The notes below the pieces were generated by a model. The model had not been told where the DNA came from, searched no databases, and saw only the letters and a program-made list of their open reading frames with translations. From UBA8752 sp040261275 (GTDB lineage Bacteria; Bacteroidota; Bacteroidia; Flavobacteriales_D; Sanyastnellaceae), in assembly GCA_040261275.1 (NCBI GenBank), contig JBDQOI010000011.1, positions 1 through 64,000 on the forward strand: DNA of 64,000 nucleotides, read 5' to 3'. The position numbers were made by a program, and so were the translations under genes. Below, one piece after another: positions 40,423-49,221 of the stretch (the first letter of the stretch is position 1; every line of letters starts with the position of its first letter).

Positions 40423-43238
40423 TCCGCGAAGGAGATTTCCTGCATCGCATCATCGAACGGCTGCGAGAAAAGCCCGCCTCCGAATGGGGTGACGTCACCA
40501 TCCTGCTGCCCGGTCGCAGAGCGGGTCGAAAGCTGACGGAAGCACTCAAAACCGAATTGCCGCCCGGCCATTGGTTGCCCCACATCACCACATTGGGCGA
40601 ATGGAGCAGTGCACAACTCGGTCTGCACGTGCCCGGAAAGGTTGAATTGTTGGTCGAACTGCAGGAAGTGGCCGAATCCCTCCGCGCCCAGCATCGCCTT
40701 CCCGAGTGGGGGTCCTTTGACCGTTTCCAACCTTGGGGCACGGCCGCCCTTGCGGATTTCAATGCGCTCGACCATCACCTCGTCGACATTCGCCAGGCTT
40801 TTCGAGATCTGCGCAATATCAAGGACATCGAGGCATGGAGTTTTGACCGTCCCCATCTGACGCCCGGGCAACTTTCCTTTTTGGATCAATGGAATGCACT
40901 GCACCCCTTGCACACCGCCTTCCACGCCCATCTGCAAGCGCACGGCTCCACTACCTCCGGAAGGCTCGCCCGCCTCATGGCCACAGATGAACATGCCCTT
41001 TCAGCGGTCACGGGGCCGGTATGGATGGCCGGCGCCAATGCACTGACTCCGGCCGAACACAAAACGGTAGAAAGGCTCGTCCGCATGGGTCAGGGTGAGT
41101 GGATTTGGGACACGGACAGGAGTTATGTGACCGACGGACAGGAGGCCGGACGGTTCGTCCGACAAATCGTGGAAAAGAGCCGCAGGAATTCCTTGCCACA
41201 TCCCATGAAAGACGCTTTGGAACCGAGCCAAGGTGCCCTGCGGGAGTGGAACCTCATCACGTGCAGCTCGCGGACCATGCAAACGCAATATGTCCGACAG
41301 CAACTCGAAAAAGGAGAGCATGCCGGGGACCGGACCGCCATCGTTCTTCCCGCATCGGACATCGCCCCACCCCTGCTTGCCTCCTTGCCCCCAGGGACCG
41401 GAAAAGTCAACCTCACCATGGGGGTTCCTCTCGACAAGACCCCCCTCAGAAGCTTCCTGCACTTGGTGTTCGGATTGCACGGAGACCGCGGAAGGCTGCA
41501 TCACCAGCGGCTGTGCGGCTTGCTCGCCCATCCACTCACCCGGGCCCTTCAACCCAAAGCCTGCCGGAGCCTGCAAGCCTTGACCCAACATTGCGCCAAG
41601 CATACCCACATCCGACTCACCCCTTCTGAACTCGTGGGGTTCCCCGAAGTCATGGCTTTGCTGCAACCTTGGTGGGACGGGCAAACCGCCTCCAAAAGCG
41701 AGCGCGACGATGGAACCGCCACCGTCCTTTCCCAATTGGCGCGATGGACCGATGCGGCCTCGGTCGTTTTTCCCAAAGACCCCTGGTTGGCCGCAACGTG
41801 GATGGGCTTCCGGGACATCATCGCCCTGCACGAGCGCAGCCTCGACCGCACGGGCACACCTCCCGACCTCAAAGAGACCCGGAACCGCTTCCAGCAATGG
41901 ATGGTCCGCCAATCGGTGGATTTGTCCGGCGAGCCCCTCGAAGGGTTGCAGGTCATGGGGCTCTTGGAGAGCCGGGGACTGGACTTTGACGAGATCTTCA
42001 TCCTCGATGTCAATGAGGGCACCCTTCCCAACGGCACCCCTCCGCCCACCTTCATGCCCTTGGACCTCCAACGCTCCATGGGCCTTCCCGGCAGACCGGA
42101 AAGGGACGGCATCTTCTCCGCATACCTGCATCGGCTCCTGCACCGATCACGCAAGGTTCACTTGCTCTGCGTGGGCGCAGACCTGGGCGATAGCGGCACC
42201 GAGCCCAGTCGATTCCTGGGCCAAATCGAAGCGTGGGCCAACGCGTCTTTGCCCGGTGTGACCCTACGGAAGGCCTTGTGGTCCGCTCCGCTCCCCGATG
42301 CAGCACCCCCCGTTCCCGGATTGGGCTGGAGCCCGTCGGCCCGTGCCACCATGGACCGCATGCTCGAGAAGGGTATCAGTCCCTCGGCATTGAACCAGGC
42401 CCTCACGTGCGAGCGCCAATTCCACTACCGTTATGTACTCGGTCTCGGGGAGGCGGACACCGTGGAAGAGCACTTGGAGGCCAGCACCATTGGCACCATC
42501 ATTCACTCCGCCGTGGAGGAGGGGTTGAAATCCGCCGTGGGCCGGGTCCTTCAGCGGGAAGACCTGAAGCGCCTCGCAGCCGAGGTCGAACCTCGTTTGG
42601 TCACCGCCCTAGCCCAGGAAAAGGCAGGGGCACAAGCCGACACGGGAGAGAATGTTCTCGTGCTGCGCATGGCTGCGGCCATGATTGGCCGTTGGGTTCG
42701 CGACGAATTGGACGAGTGGCGGGACGATACGCAAGTCACGTTGATCGGACTGGAGGAATACCTGTCCCGGACCTTTGCCATTGGAGAAGGGCGCAACATT
42801 TCCTTTCACGGTTTGGCAGATCGGGTCGAGGTTCAACGCGGCCCGAAGGGAGAGGTCTGGCAGGTCATCGACTACAAAACGGGAAAGGTCGAAGGCAGTG
42901 AGTTGAAGCTCAATGCGAAATGGCGCGAAAAACTGGGCGACGGAAAGCATGGAAAGGCACTCCAACTGCTGCTTTACGCCGCCATGCTGCGCGCACGTCA
43001 CCCGGAAGCACACGCCATTCGATCCGCCATTCGGGCGGGGAGAAAAGGACCGGGCGATGGAAGCAGCCTGCTCACCTTGCAGTGGGAAGGAACTTCCGCG
43101 CTAGACCCCAGCCACGACGATCTGCTCCGTGATTGGCTGGGAGAAATCGTCTCGGATTTGCTGCCCAAGGACGACAACACCTCCGTATCCCACAATGAGG
43201 ACAGCAAGTGGTGCGCCGATTGCCTGACGCTGGAGTAG
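40419..43238 (+). CDS. AddB-like PD-(D/E)XK nuclease/helicase-related protein
   Basis: The 939-residue product resembles AddB, the second subunit of the AddAB recombination nuclease. The N-terminal half has weak helicase-like blocks (VTILLPGRRAGRKL near 22, GLLESRGLDFDEIFILDVNEG near 515-535). The C-terminal nuclease has GTIIHSAVEEGL near 690, ADRVEVQRGPKGEVWQVIDY followed by KTGKVEG near 815-830, with the catalytic D and K. AddB proteins bind a [4Fe-4S] cluster through four cysteines. Here only C664, C932 and C935 are in place, and the chain stops four residues after the last. The ATG at 40419 overlaps the TPR stop. The AddA-like partner is at 25209-28481. Confidence 0.8.
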   Translation: MIREGDFLHRIIERLREKPASEWGDVTILLPGRRAGRKLTEALKTELPPGHWLPHITTLGEWSSAQLGLHVPGKVELLVELQEVAESLRAQHRLPEWGSFDRFQPWGTAALADFNALDHHLVDIRQAFRDLRNIKDIEAWSFDRPHLTPGQLSFLDQWNALHPLHTAFHAHLQAHGSTTSGRLARLMATDEHALSAVTGPVWMAGANALTPAEHKTVERLVRMGQGEWIWDTDRSYVTDGQEAGRFVRQIVEKSRRNSLPHPMKDALEPSQGALREWNLITCSSRTMQTQYVRQQLEKGEHAGDRTAIVLPASDIAPPLLASLPPGTGKVNLTMGVPLDKTPLRSFLHLVFGLHGDRGRLHHQRLCGLLAHPLTRALQPKACRSLQALTQHCAKHTHIRLTPSELVGFPEVMALLQPWWDGQTASKSERDDGTATVLSQLARWTDAASVVFPKDPWLAATWMGFRDIIALHERSLDRTGTPPDLKETRNRFQQWMVRQSVDLSGEPLEGLQVMGLLESRGLDFDEIFILDVNEGTLPNGTPPPTFMPLDLQRSMGLPGRPERDGIFSAYLHRLLHRSRKVHLLCVGADLGDSGTEPSRFLGQIEAWANASLPGVTLRKALWSAPLPDAAPPVPGLGWSPSARATMDRMLEKGISPSALNQALTCERQFHYRYVLGLGEADTVEEHLEASTIGTIIHSAVEEGLKSAVGRVLQREDLKRLAAEVEPRLVTALAQEKAGAQADTGENVLVLRMAAAMIGRWVRDELDEWRDDTQVTLIGLEEYLSRTFAIGEGRNISFHGLADRVEVQRGPKGEVWQVIDYKTGKVEGSELKLNAKWREKLGDGKHGKALQLLLYAAMLRARHPEAHAIRSAIRAGRKGPGDGSSLLTLQWEGTSALDPSHDDLLRDWLGEIVSDLLPKDDNTSVSHNEDSKWCADCLTLE

Positions 43239-43247
43239 ATTTCACGC

Positions 43248-44630
43248 ATGGAATTACCGCGCACCGGAGCCTTCAAACAGAACGAAAAAAAAAGGGTTTT
43301 GGTCATTGCCTATTACTGGCCACCAGCGGGTGGTCCGGGTGTTCAACGGTGGTTAAAATTTTCAAAGTACCTGCCAGAAAACGGTTGGCAGCCCACGTTG
43401 CTCGTTCCTGATGGAGCATCCTACCCTGTACTTGATGAAACCCTGACAGAAGAAGTTCCGAATCACCTGGAAGTGGTGAGGGTTCCCATTTTCGAACCCT
43501 ATGAAGCCGTCATTAAACTGTTCCAAGGAAAAAAGTCTGCCGAGCGCCTCGGATCGGTCGCTCAATCCAGCAAACCATCGCTGACGCGGTTTCTCATGAT
43601 GTGGAGCCGAGGGAATATCCTGCTGCCTGACCCCCGGGTTTTATGGCGCCGTAGGGCGCGCAACAAGGCTTTCGAAATGCTTCGGAATGCCCGAGACAAT
43701 GGCAGTCCATTCGACGCCATTGTGACCACCGGCCCACCCCACAGTGTGCATCTGATCGGACTCGATATCAAAAGAAAATGGGGACTGCCTTGGCTGTCTG
43801 ATTTTCGGGATTTGTGGAGGGAAATAGACTACCTCGAGGACTTTCACCCCACAAACAGAACCCGAAGGATCCACGCCGAATTGGAACGGGACGTCATCGA
43901 AGCATCGGACGCGGTGACCTATCCCACCCCTGGCGTGGGACTTTCATTGCAAGCTGCGGATAGAGCCCCTGCAGAAGGGAAAATGAATCTCATTCACAAC
44001 GGGTGGGACCCTACCGACTTGCCGCAAAGTGCTGCCGACAACCGCACCGACACCCAAACCCAAAAAGGATCCCGTCATTATCAACTCGGACACTTCGGAT
44101 CGTTATTTCCCGTTCGAAATGCCCCGGGACTTTGGGAAGCCATTCGAAACTGGAACGATCATGTCCCAAGCGGCCATCAACCCATCCATTTGAATCTTGT
44201 CGGAAGTGTCAACGCTTCGGTTGTGGCCAGCATAGAAAAGCACCTTGAGCCCGGTGAATGGACGGACCATGGCTATGTCTCTCATGGGAAGGCCATCAAA
44301 ATGATGATGGATATGGACGCCCTGCTCTTGCTTCAGAGCAACAATGAAACAGGCGAGAGATGTATCCCGGGGAAAGCCTTTGAATACCTCGCTACAGGCA
44401 GGCCCATGGCCATTGTCACCCCGGTGCCAAGTGATCTGGACGAAATAGCCAGAGAATGGAAACTCCAACCTACAGGACATGATGATGTCAAAGGAGCAAC
44501 CCATATGCTCAAGGGGTTATTCACGCATGATTCGGAGCGCCGAGCACACATCGATCGCTTTTCGCGAAAAACGCTGACCACGCTGTTGGCCGATGTATTG
44601 GATACAATGACCCAAAGTCACCCCCACTGA
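43248..44630 (+). CDS. Glycosyltransferase of the GT4 (GT-B) type
   Basis: The 460-residue product has the GT-B layout. The N-terminal domain starts RVLVIAYYWPPAGGPGVQRW, which is the usual donor/acceptor-loop pattern, and has a DFRDLW segment near 187. The C-terminal domain has HFGSLFPVRNAPGLWEAI near 285 and the donor-binding ERCIPGKAFEYLATGRPMAI near 370. It probably adds a sugar to a lipid-linked or surface polysaccharide, in keeping with the flippase gene immediately downstream. The gene is less GC-rich than its neighbours and has a nine-A run at codons 13-16, so phase variation or recent acquisition is possible. Confidence 0.85.
   Translation: MELPRTGAFKQNEKKRVLVIAYYWPPAGGPGVQRWLKFSKYLPENGWQPTLLVPDGASYPVLDETLTEEVPNHLEVVRVPIFEPYEAVIKLFQGKKSAERLGSVAQSSKPSLTRFLMMWSRGNILLPDPRVLWRRRARNKAFEMLRNARDNGSPFDAIVTTGPPHSVHLIGLDIKRKWGLPWLSDFRDLWREIDYLEDFHPTNRTRRIHAELERDVIEASDAVTYPTPGVGLSLQAADRAPAEGKMNLIHNGWDPTDLPQSAADNRTDTQTQKGSRHYQLGHFGSLFPVRNAPGLWEAIRNWNDHVPSGHQPIHLNLVGSVNASVVASIEKHLEPGEWTDHGYVSHGKAIKMMMDMDALLLLQSNNETGERCIPGKAFEYLATGRPMAIVTPVPSDLDEIAREWKLQPTGHDDVKGATHMLKGLFTHDSERRAHIDRFSRKTLTTLLADVLDTMTQSHPH
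43285..43293 (+). repeat. Nine-A homopolymer inside the glycosyltransferase coding region
   Basis: The run follows codon 12 in a 60 percent-type GC genome. A one-base change would truncate the protein early, so the tract could act as a slippage switch, or cause transcriptional slippage. Confidence 0.6.
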
Positions 44631-44631
44631 C

Positions 44632-46131
44632 ATGGCCCGGCACCGTGCACCCGTCCAGGCATTTCGAAATTTTCTCAGCATTCTGCTGGGTTTCGGGCTC
44701 GGTGCAGCCAACAACCTGATCATCCTGCCTTGGGCCTTCGGGGACAACCTGGATTCTTGGGGGTTGGTCAGGGTCGCTGCTGCATGGGCGGCCTTGCTGG
44801 GGCCGATCCTCGCCTTTGGGGCACCTTCCGCCATGAACCGTTTCAAGGGTCCGATGTCCGAAAAGGACGCCTTGCCTGAGCTCAACGGCACCCTGATTTG
44901 GCCGCCCGTCTGTTTTTACCTTCTTTTCATTGCCTTGCCGGCCCTTTCATTCCCAGAAGGAGTTGCCCAATTGCTGGGATTGGAGGGCGAGAACCGGAAC
45001 GCCGTTCGCCCCATTGGCCTGCTTGCCGGAATCCAAGCGGCTCAGGTTTACTTCGCGGGCTTCCTCTCCTCCCGCTTGAAAACGGCCATGGCCACCTTTG
45101 CCCGAGAGTTCTTTTTCAAGTTTGGCTATGCCATCCTCGGGGTTGCCCTGGGTCTAGGTTACCTCGGAGAACCCGCATTCCTCCCCGCCTTCGTTGCCCT
45201 GCACGTAGTGGTCCTCGCCTTGTTGATCGCTCAAAGCCTTGCCAATCGCTTTCAGTGGTCCCTCAGAGGTTTGAAAAGCTGGAAAATTCGAAAGGAAGTC
45301 TGGACGTACGGGGGGACTATGGTCCTGGGAAGCAGTGCCATCGTCATCCTTTCCCAAATCGACATCATCATGGTCGGCCGGTTGCTCGGTCTGGCTATGG
45401 TGCCCGCTTTCACCATTGCCGTATTCATCTCCACCGTAACCAGTATTCCCCATCGCGCTTCTGCCCGTTTGCTCCAACCGCTTCTGGCCAAAGCACTGCA
45501 CGGAAAGAAGGGGGAAGAAGCTTGGAACCTGGTGGACCAGGCACACCGGAACATGCTGCTCGTAGGAGGTTGGATCCTGACCTGCATCTGGGTCAGCATG
45601 CCCGAAATCAACCGACTGCTCCCCGAACCCTTCCGGGGGTTGGATACGGTCATCTTGGCAATTGGGATCGCCCGTGTCCTGCAAGGAAGCGCCATGGGAA
45701 CCAATCAACTGCTGGGTCTTTCCAATCACTACCGGCACACCATCGGTCTCAACTGGACGGCCGTCCTCCTCGCTGTGCCCCTGAATCTCCTCCTGATTCC
45801 CGAGACAGGTGTCGGCTGGGGAATATTCGGCGCTGCCGTTGCCACCCTTTGTGCCATATCCACCACCATCCTCGCTCGGCAATGGATCGTTTGGAAAATC
45901 TGGAAGCGGTATGTGCCCGGAGTGAAGACCCTCATCATCCTGGTCACCCTATTGGTTCCCGGACTGACCCTGTCCTACATCTCAAATGACATTCCCGCCA
46001 TTCTCATGATTCTGGCCAAATCCGGCATCGTGACGGCCTGGGTGAGCTTTGTGACGTGGCGATGGCAACTCAGTCCGGAAGCCCAAGAATTTGCCCAACG
46101 CAAATGGGCTGCCCTTCGCAACAGAAATTGA
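44632..46131 (+). CDS. Polysaccharide biosynthesis flippase (Wzx/MATE-like)
   Basis: The 499-residue protein has about fourteen membrane spans and no soluble domain. The opening NFLSILLGFGLGAANNLIIL, the mid-chain segment QIDIIMVGRLLGLAMVPAFT near 240 and the later ARVLQGSAMGTNQLLGLSNH are typical of oligosaccharide flippases that move lipid-linked glycan units across the inner membrane. It starts one base after the stop of the GT4 gene, so the two likely act on the same glycan. The cargo is not known. Confidence 0.88.
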   Translation: MARHRAPVQAFRNFLSILLGFGLGAANNLIILPWAFGDNLDSWGLVRVAAAWAALLGPILAFGAPSAMNRFKGPMSEKDALPELNGTLIWPPVCFYLLFIALPALSFPEGVAQLLGLEGENRNAVRPIGLLAGIQAAQVYFAGFLSSRLKTAMATFAREFFFKFGYAILGVALGLGYLGEPAFLPAFVALHVVVLALLIAQSLANRFQWSLRGLKSWKIRKEVWTYGGTMVLGSSAIVILSQIDIIMVGRLLGLAMVPAFTIAVFISTVTSIPHRASARLLQPLLAKALHGKKGEEAWNLVDQAHRNMLLVGGWILTCIWVSMPEINRLLPEPFRGLDTVILAIGIARVLQGSAMGTNQLLGLSNHYRHTIGLNWTAVLLAVPLNLLLIPETGVGWGIFGAAVATLCAISTTILARQWIVWKIWKRYVPGVKTLIILVTLLVPGLTLSYISNDIPAILMILAKSGIVTAWVSFVTWRWQLSPEAQEFAQRKWAALRNRN

Positions 46132-46158
46132 CGGCTTGCGCTCCCCGACAGGACGAAC

Positions 46159-46593
46159 CTACTGTCGCAGCCACTCCTGCGTGCGGTAGAGGAATCCCCA
46201 GTATCCCCTGACCTTCAAGACATCCGGTTCGCCCTCTTCAAACCACATCTTGCAATCATAGATGCGGCCGTTTTTCGGGTCACAGATGGTGCCCTCATCC
46301 CATTCACCTTCTTCGGCGATCATGTCCCGGACGATTTGCATCCCGAGCACACGCTTGTCCTTGCGGTCATCCGAACACTTCTCGCAGTGGGGGTCCTGGT
46401 CCTCATCGGGCAAGCGGAACAGCTCCACGACCGTACCGTAGTATTTGCCGTCCTTCTCCGTGATCTCCACAATGCTCTTGACACGGCCTTCGATTTCGTC
46501 GTCGATGGTCTTCCATTTGCCCGTGAGGGTCTGGGATGAAGCGGCCGCGGTGCTCAAGAGCAGCACAGCGGAAAGGGCGAATCGTGCAATCAT
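46159..46593 (-). CDS. DUF2147-family secreted protein
   Basis: The 144-residue product has a signal peptide (cleavage near SSQ, residue 21) and the lipocalin-like DUF2147 pattern: LTGKWKTIDDEIEGRVKSIV, YYGTVVELFRLPDE, the cysteine pair CEKCSDD, VLGMQIVRDM, and the closing LKVRGYWGFLYRTQEW. The function of the family is not established. A -7 box lies five bases before its ATG and overlaps the stop of the YihY gene. Confidence 0.87.
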   Translation of the reverse strand: MIARFALSAVLLLSTAAASSQTLTGKWKTIDDEIEGRVKSIVEITEKDGKYYGTVVELFRLPDEDQDPHCEKCSDDRKDKRVLGMQIVRDMIAEEGEWDEGTICDPKNGRIYDCKMWFEEGEPDVLKVRGYWGFLYRTQEWLRQ

Positions 46594-46598
46594 GGCCC

Positions 46599-46606
46599 GA
46601 AATTAA
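46599..46606 (-). promoter_or_regulatory. Putative -7 promoter box TAATTTCG
   Basis: The box overlaps the stop codon of the YihY-family gene and ends five bases before the DUF2147 start, so a leader would be nearly absent. Confidence 0.5.
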
Positions 46607-47571
46607 GCGGATGTGCCCAAAGCCCCGTCCCGCGCATCAAGGCCTTTACCCGTGCGCCGGGCCTTATTCAATGCCGTGTTGAGGTCGAAGCCAATAATGA
46701 GCAGAAAGCAGTTCACGTTGAGCCAAACCAAGAGCAGCAGCAACGTTCCGAGTGAACCGTAGAGTCGATTGTAACTCGAAAGGCTCGTGGCAAACCAAGC
46801 AAAGGCGACAGAGGTCAGCACGATCAATCCCGTGGTGGCCACTGCCCCCGGCGTAATGAACCGCCACCTGTCCTTCGTGAAGTCCGCCGCATTGTACAAA
46901 GCCGTTATGGTGGTGAACAACAGAACCAGGGTGACCACCCATCGCACCGCCTGGATCAAGGGGAGATCGGCCAAGGCCACCAAACCCTCAGCCGTCAACC
47001 AATCCAGCACGGTTCCGCTGAAAACAATCAGGAGTACGGCGATGATGAGAAACACCGAGAACACCACCATCAGCAGTATGGACATGGCCCTCATGAGCAA
47101 CCAATGGCCCCGCTTCTCGAGGTGGTGCGCCTCATTCAATCCCGATAGGATGCCGTTGATGGAGCTCGAAGCGTAGAACAGCATCAGCAAGAATCCCAAG
47201 CTGGCGAGTTCCGGATGGACACCTGTGGCCAGCAAATCCGCCACCGTCGACTCCACCAGATGAAATGTATCGCCCGGAAAATATTGCCGCAACGCATCGA
47301 AAAGACTGCCTTGAAAGTCCTCTACCGGCACCAGCGGAAGCAGGCTCAACAAGACCAGAATCACAGGAAAAATCGCCACGAACACTTGGAAGGCAATGGC
47401 CGCTGCCCGGATCCCCAAGGCACCTTCGGCTACCCCCACCACGAAAAATCGAAAGACATCCCAGGCACTCATTCCTTCGAACCCCCAAGGGTGAAAGCGT
47501 TCCATCGGCACGATGACCAAACCCCGCAAGGGCGTCTTGCGCATCCAATTCTCCCAGGGTTGTTCACCCAT
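46603..47571 (-). CDS. YihY/BrkB-family membrane protein
   Basis: The 322-residue product has six predicted spans and the family pattern: RAAAIAFQVFVAIFPVILVL near 58, NGILSGLNEAHHLEKRGHWL near 140, and LYNAADFTKDRWRFITPGAV near 225 followed by YGSLGTLLLLLVWLNVNCFL. BrkB/YihY proteins have no agreed function; they were once called RNase BN by error. The start overlaps the nadC stop by eight bases, so it probably shares that transcript. Confidence 0.92.
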   Translation of the reverse strand: MGEQPWENWMRKTPLRGLVIVPMERFHPWGFEGMSAWDVFRFFVVGVAEGALGIRAAAIAFQVFVAIFPVILVLLSLLPLVPVEDFQGSLFDALRQYFPGDTFHLVESTVADLLATGVHPELASLGFLLMLFYASSSINGILSGLNEAHHLEKRGHWLLMRAMSILLMVVFSVFLIIAVLLIVFSGTVLDWLTAEGLVALADLPLIQAVRWVVTLVLLFTTITALYNAADFTKDRWRFITPGAVATTGLIVLTSVAFAWFATSLSSYNRLYGSLGTLLLLLVWLNVNCFLLIIGFDLNTALNKARRTGKGLDARDGALGTSA

Positions 47572-48472
47572 GACCTGCGGATTTCAATGATTCAGCGCTC
47601 TTCAAGCTGATGTCCAATGGCATCGGACTGTGGGTCAACCACCCCAGGGAGACAAAGTCCACACCGGCATCGCCGTAGGCCCGCACGTTGTCAGGTGTCA
47701 AACCCCCACTGGCTTCGGTGGGGACACGACCTGCCACAAAGGAAACGGCCTCCGCCGCGAGAGATGGGCTGAAATTGTCGAGGAGCAGGCGGTCCACACC
47801 TCCTGCCGCCAATGCCTGCTTCACCTCCTCCAAGTTGCGCACTTCCACCACGATCTGAACCGAACGTCCCGCAGCTGCCAACCATCGTCTCGCCCCCTGC
47901 ACCGCGGCCGCCATACCCCCGGCGTAGTCCACGTGATTGTCCTTAATCAAAATCTGATCGTAAAGGCCCATCCTGTGGTTCACGCCTCCCCCCATGACCA
48001 CCGCAGCCTTCTCGAAAGCCCGGATCCCCGGCGTGGTCTTTCGGGTATCGAGAACCCGTGTCCCTGTGCCCGCCAGCAAGTCCACCACGCGCCGCGCGCC
48101 GGTCGCTATTCCACTCATGCGCTGCATGTAGTTCAAGGCCAATCGCTCCGCCGTAAGGATTTGACGTGCGGGGCCTTCCACCCGCGCCACTACATCGCCG
48201 GCCTCTACCCTTTCTCCGTCCGAAGCGAGCTTCTCAAAACGCACATCGGGTGCCCCAAAGGAAAATACCGCCTCGGCCACCGCCAATCCCGCCAGCACCC
48301 CTGCGCCCTTCATCAGAAATCCCGCTGACTCGGACGCATCGGCGGGAACACAGGCCTCAGACGTCACATCGCCTGTGCCTATATCCTCCGACCAAGCCGC
48401 CGCAATAGAGGCCTGCATGGCGGACGGCAGTGCATCAAAAGCGGTGGTAGACTCCGGTCGTGAATCCGTCAT
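47564..48472 (-). CDS. nadC: Nicotinate-nucleotide pyrophosphorylase (quinolinate phosphoribosyltransferase)
   Basis: NadC makes nicotinate mononucleotide from quinolinate and PRPP in NAD synthesis. The 302-residue product contains AAWSEDIGTGDVTSEA near 27, LNYMQRMSGIATGARRVVDL near 110, DTRKTTPGIRAFEKAAVVMG and GGVNHRMGLYDQILIKDNHV, all substrate-site elements. The ATG at 48472 is six codons or fewer from a -7 box (TAACTTGC, 48478-48485); a start at Met19 would also give a normal enzyme. pnuC and a NadR-like kinase at 52516-53615 form a separate NAD salvage branch. Confidence 0.95.
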   Translation of the reverse strand: MTDSRPESTTAFDALPSAMQASIAAAWSEDIGTGDVTSEACVPADASESAGFLMKGAGVLAGLAVAEAVFSFGAPDVRFEKLASDGERVEAGDVVARVEGPARQILTAERLALNYMQRMSGIATGARRVVDLLAGTGTRVLDTRKTTPGIRAFEKAAVVMGGGVNHRMGLYDQILIKDNHVDYAGGMAAAVQGARRWLAAAGRSVQIVVEVRNLEEVKQALAAGGVDRLLLDNFSPSLAAEAVSFVAGRVPTEASGGLTPDNVRAYGDAGVDFVSLGWLTHSPMPLDISLKSAESLKSAGHG

Positions 48473-48477
48473 AGGCG

Positions 48478-48485
48478 GCAAGTTA
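48478..48485 (-). promoter_or_regulatory. Putative -7 promoter box TAACTTGC
   Basis: This variant box ends five bases before the nadC ATG, in the divergent gap shared with rlmH. Confidence 0.4.
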
Positions 48486-48504
48486 ATTCGACGGAACTTC
48501 GGGC

Positions 48505-48981
48505 ATGCGCATTTCGCTCATTGTCATCGGTAAGACTTCCACGCCCTGGTTGAAAGAGGGCATCGACGAGTACGTAAAAAGGCTTACCCGTTACGCCCCC
48601 TTCCAGTACGTCGAACTCCCTGACGTCAAAGTGAGAAGCGCCAAGATTTCCGAGGACCAACTGAAGGCCGCTGAAGCCCCCGTGTTGCTCAAAGCCATCG
48701 CCGATGCCGACCATGTCGTGCTCTTGGATGAAAAAGGGAAACAACCCCGGAGTGTGGAGCTCGCTCAATGGCTGGAAGATCGACACCACCGCGGCATTCG
48801 CCATCTCGCATTTGTTGTCGGCGGCGCCTATGGATTTGCACCTGAAGTAAAGGCCAAAGCTGCAGAGAAACTCGCCCTCAGCAGCCTCACATTCAGCCAC
48901 CAGATGATACGTCTACTCGCTGTGGAGCAGCTATATCGCGCACAGACCATCCAGCGCGGAGAGCCCTATCACCACGAATAA
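48505..48981 (+). CDS. rlmH: 23S rRNA (pseudouridine-1915-N3) methyltransferase RlmH
   Basis: RlmH is the SPOUT-class enzyme that methylates pseudouridine 1915 in helix 69 of 23S rRNA. The 158-residue product has the family start MRISLIVIGKT, the SAM-knot VVGGAYGFAPEV near 110-121 and the closing SSLTFSHQMIRLLAVEQLYR. It has the standard length. It converges on atpC with only six bases between the stops. Confidence 0.96.
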   Translation: MRISLIVIGKTSTPWLKEGIDEYVKRLTRYAPFQYVELPDVKVRSAKISEDQLKAAEAPVLLKAIADADHVVLLDEKGKQPRSVELAQWLEDRHHRGIRHLAFVVGGAYGFAPEVKAKAAEKLALSSLTFSHQMIRLLAVEQLYRAQTIQRGEPYHHE

Positions 48982-48987
48982 AAGGAT

Positions 48988-49221
48988 TCAGCTGGCGAGG
49001 ATCAGGACCTTGTTGTCCAGGACCTCCACGGTTCCCCCGTTCAAATCAAACGCTTGCTCTCCTTCGGGAGTGTCCACCTTCACCGTCCCTTTTGTGAGGG
49101 TGGTGATCATGGCAGCGTGGCGGTCCAACACGCCCAACGCACCGTCCGAACCGGGGAGGTACACGTGGCGCGCCTCTCCATCGAAGAGGACCGCGTCGGG
49201 TGTGAGGATTTCCACTTTCAT
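48988..49221 (-). CDS. atpC: ATP synthase F1 epsilon subunit
   Basis: The 77-residue product matches the beta-sandwich domain of the epsilon subunit (MKVEILTPDAVLFDGEARHV, LPGSDGALGVLDRHAAMITT). It lacks the C-terminal helical hairpin that inhibits the enzyme in many bacteria, a short form that is common in Bacteroidota. The start overlaps the atpD stop (TGATG). Confidence 0.95.
   Translation of the reverse strand: MKVEILTPDAVLFDGEARHVYLPGSDGALGVLDRHAAMITTLTKGTVKVDTPEGEQAFDLNGGTVEVLDNKVLILAS

Noticed and set aside
48490..48504. Promoter box GAACTTCG for rlmH
   Set aside because: The first base of the TAnnTTTG element is wrong and the match is weak, so it was not listed.
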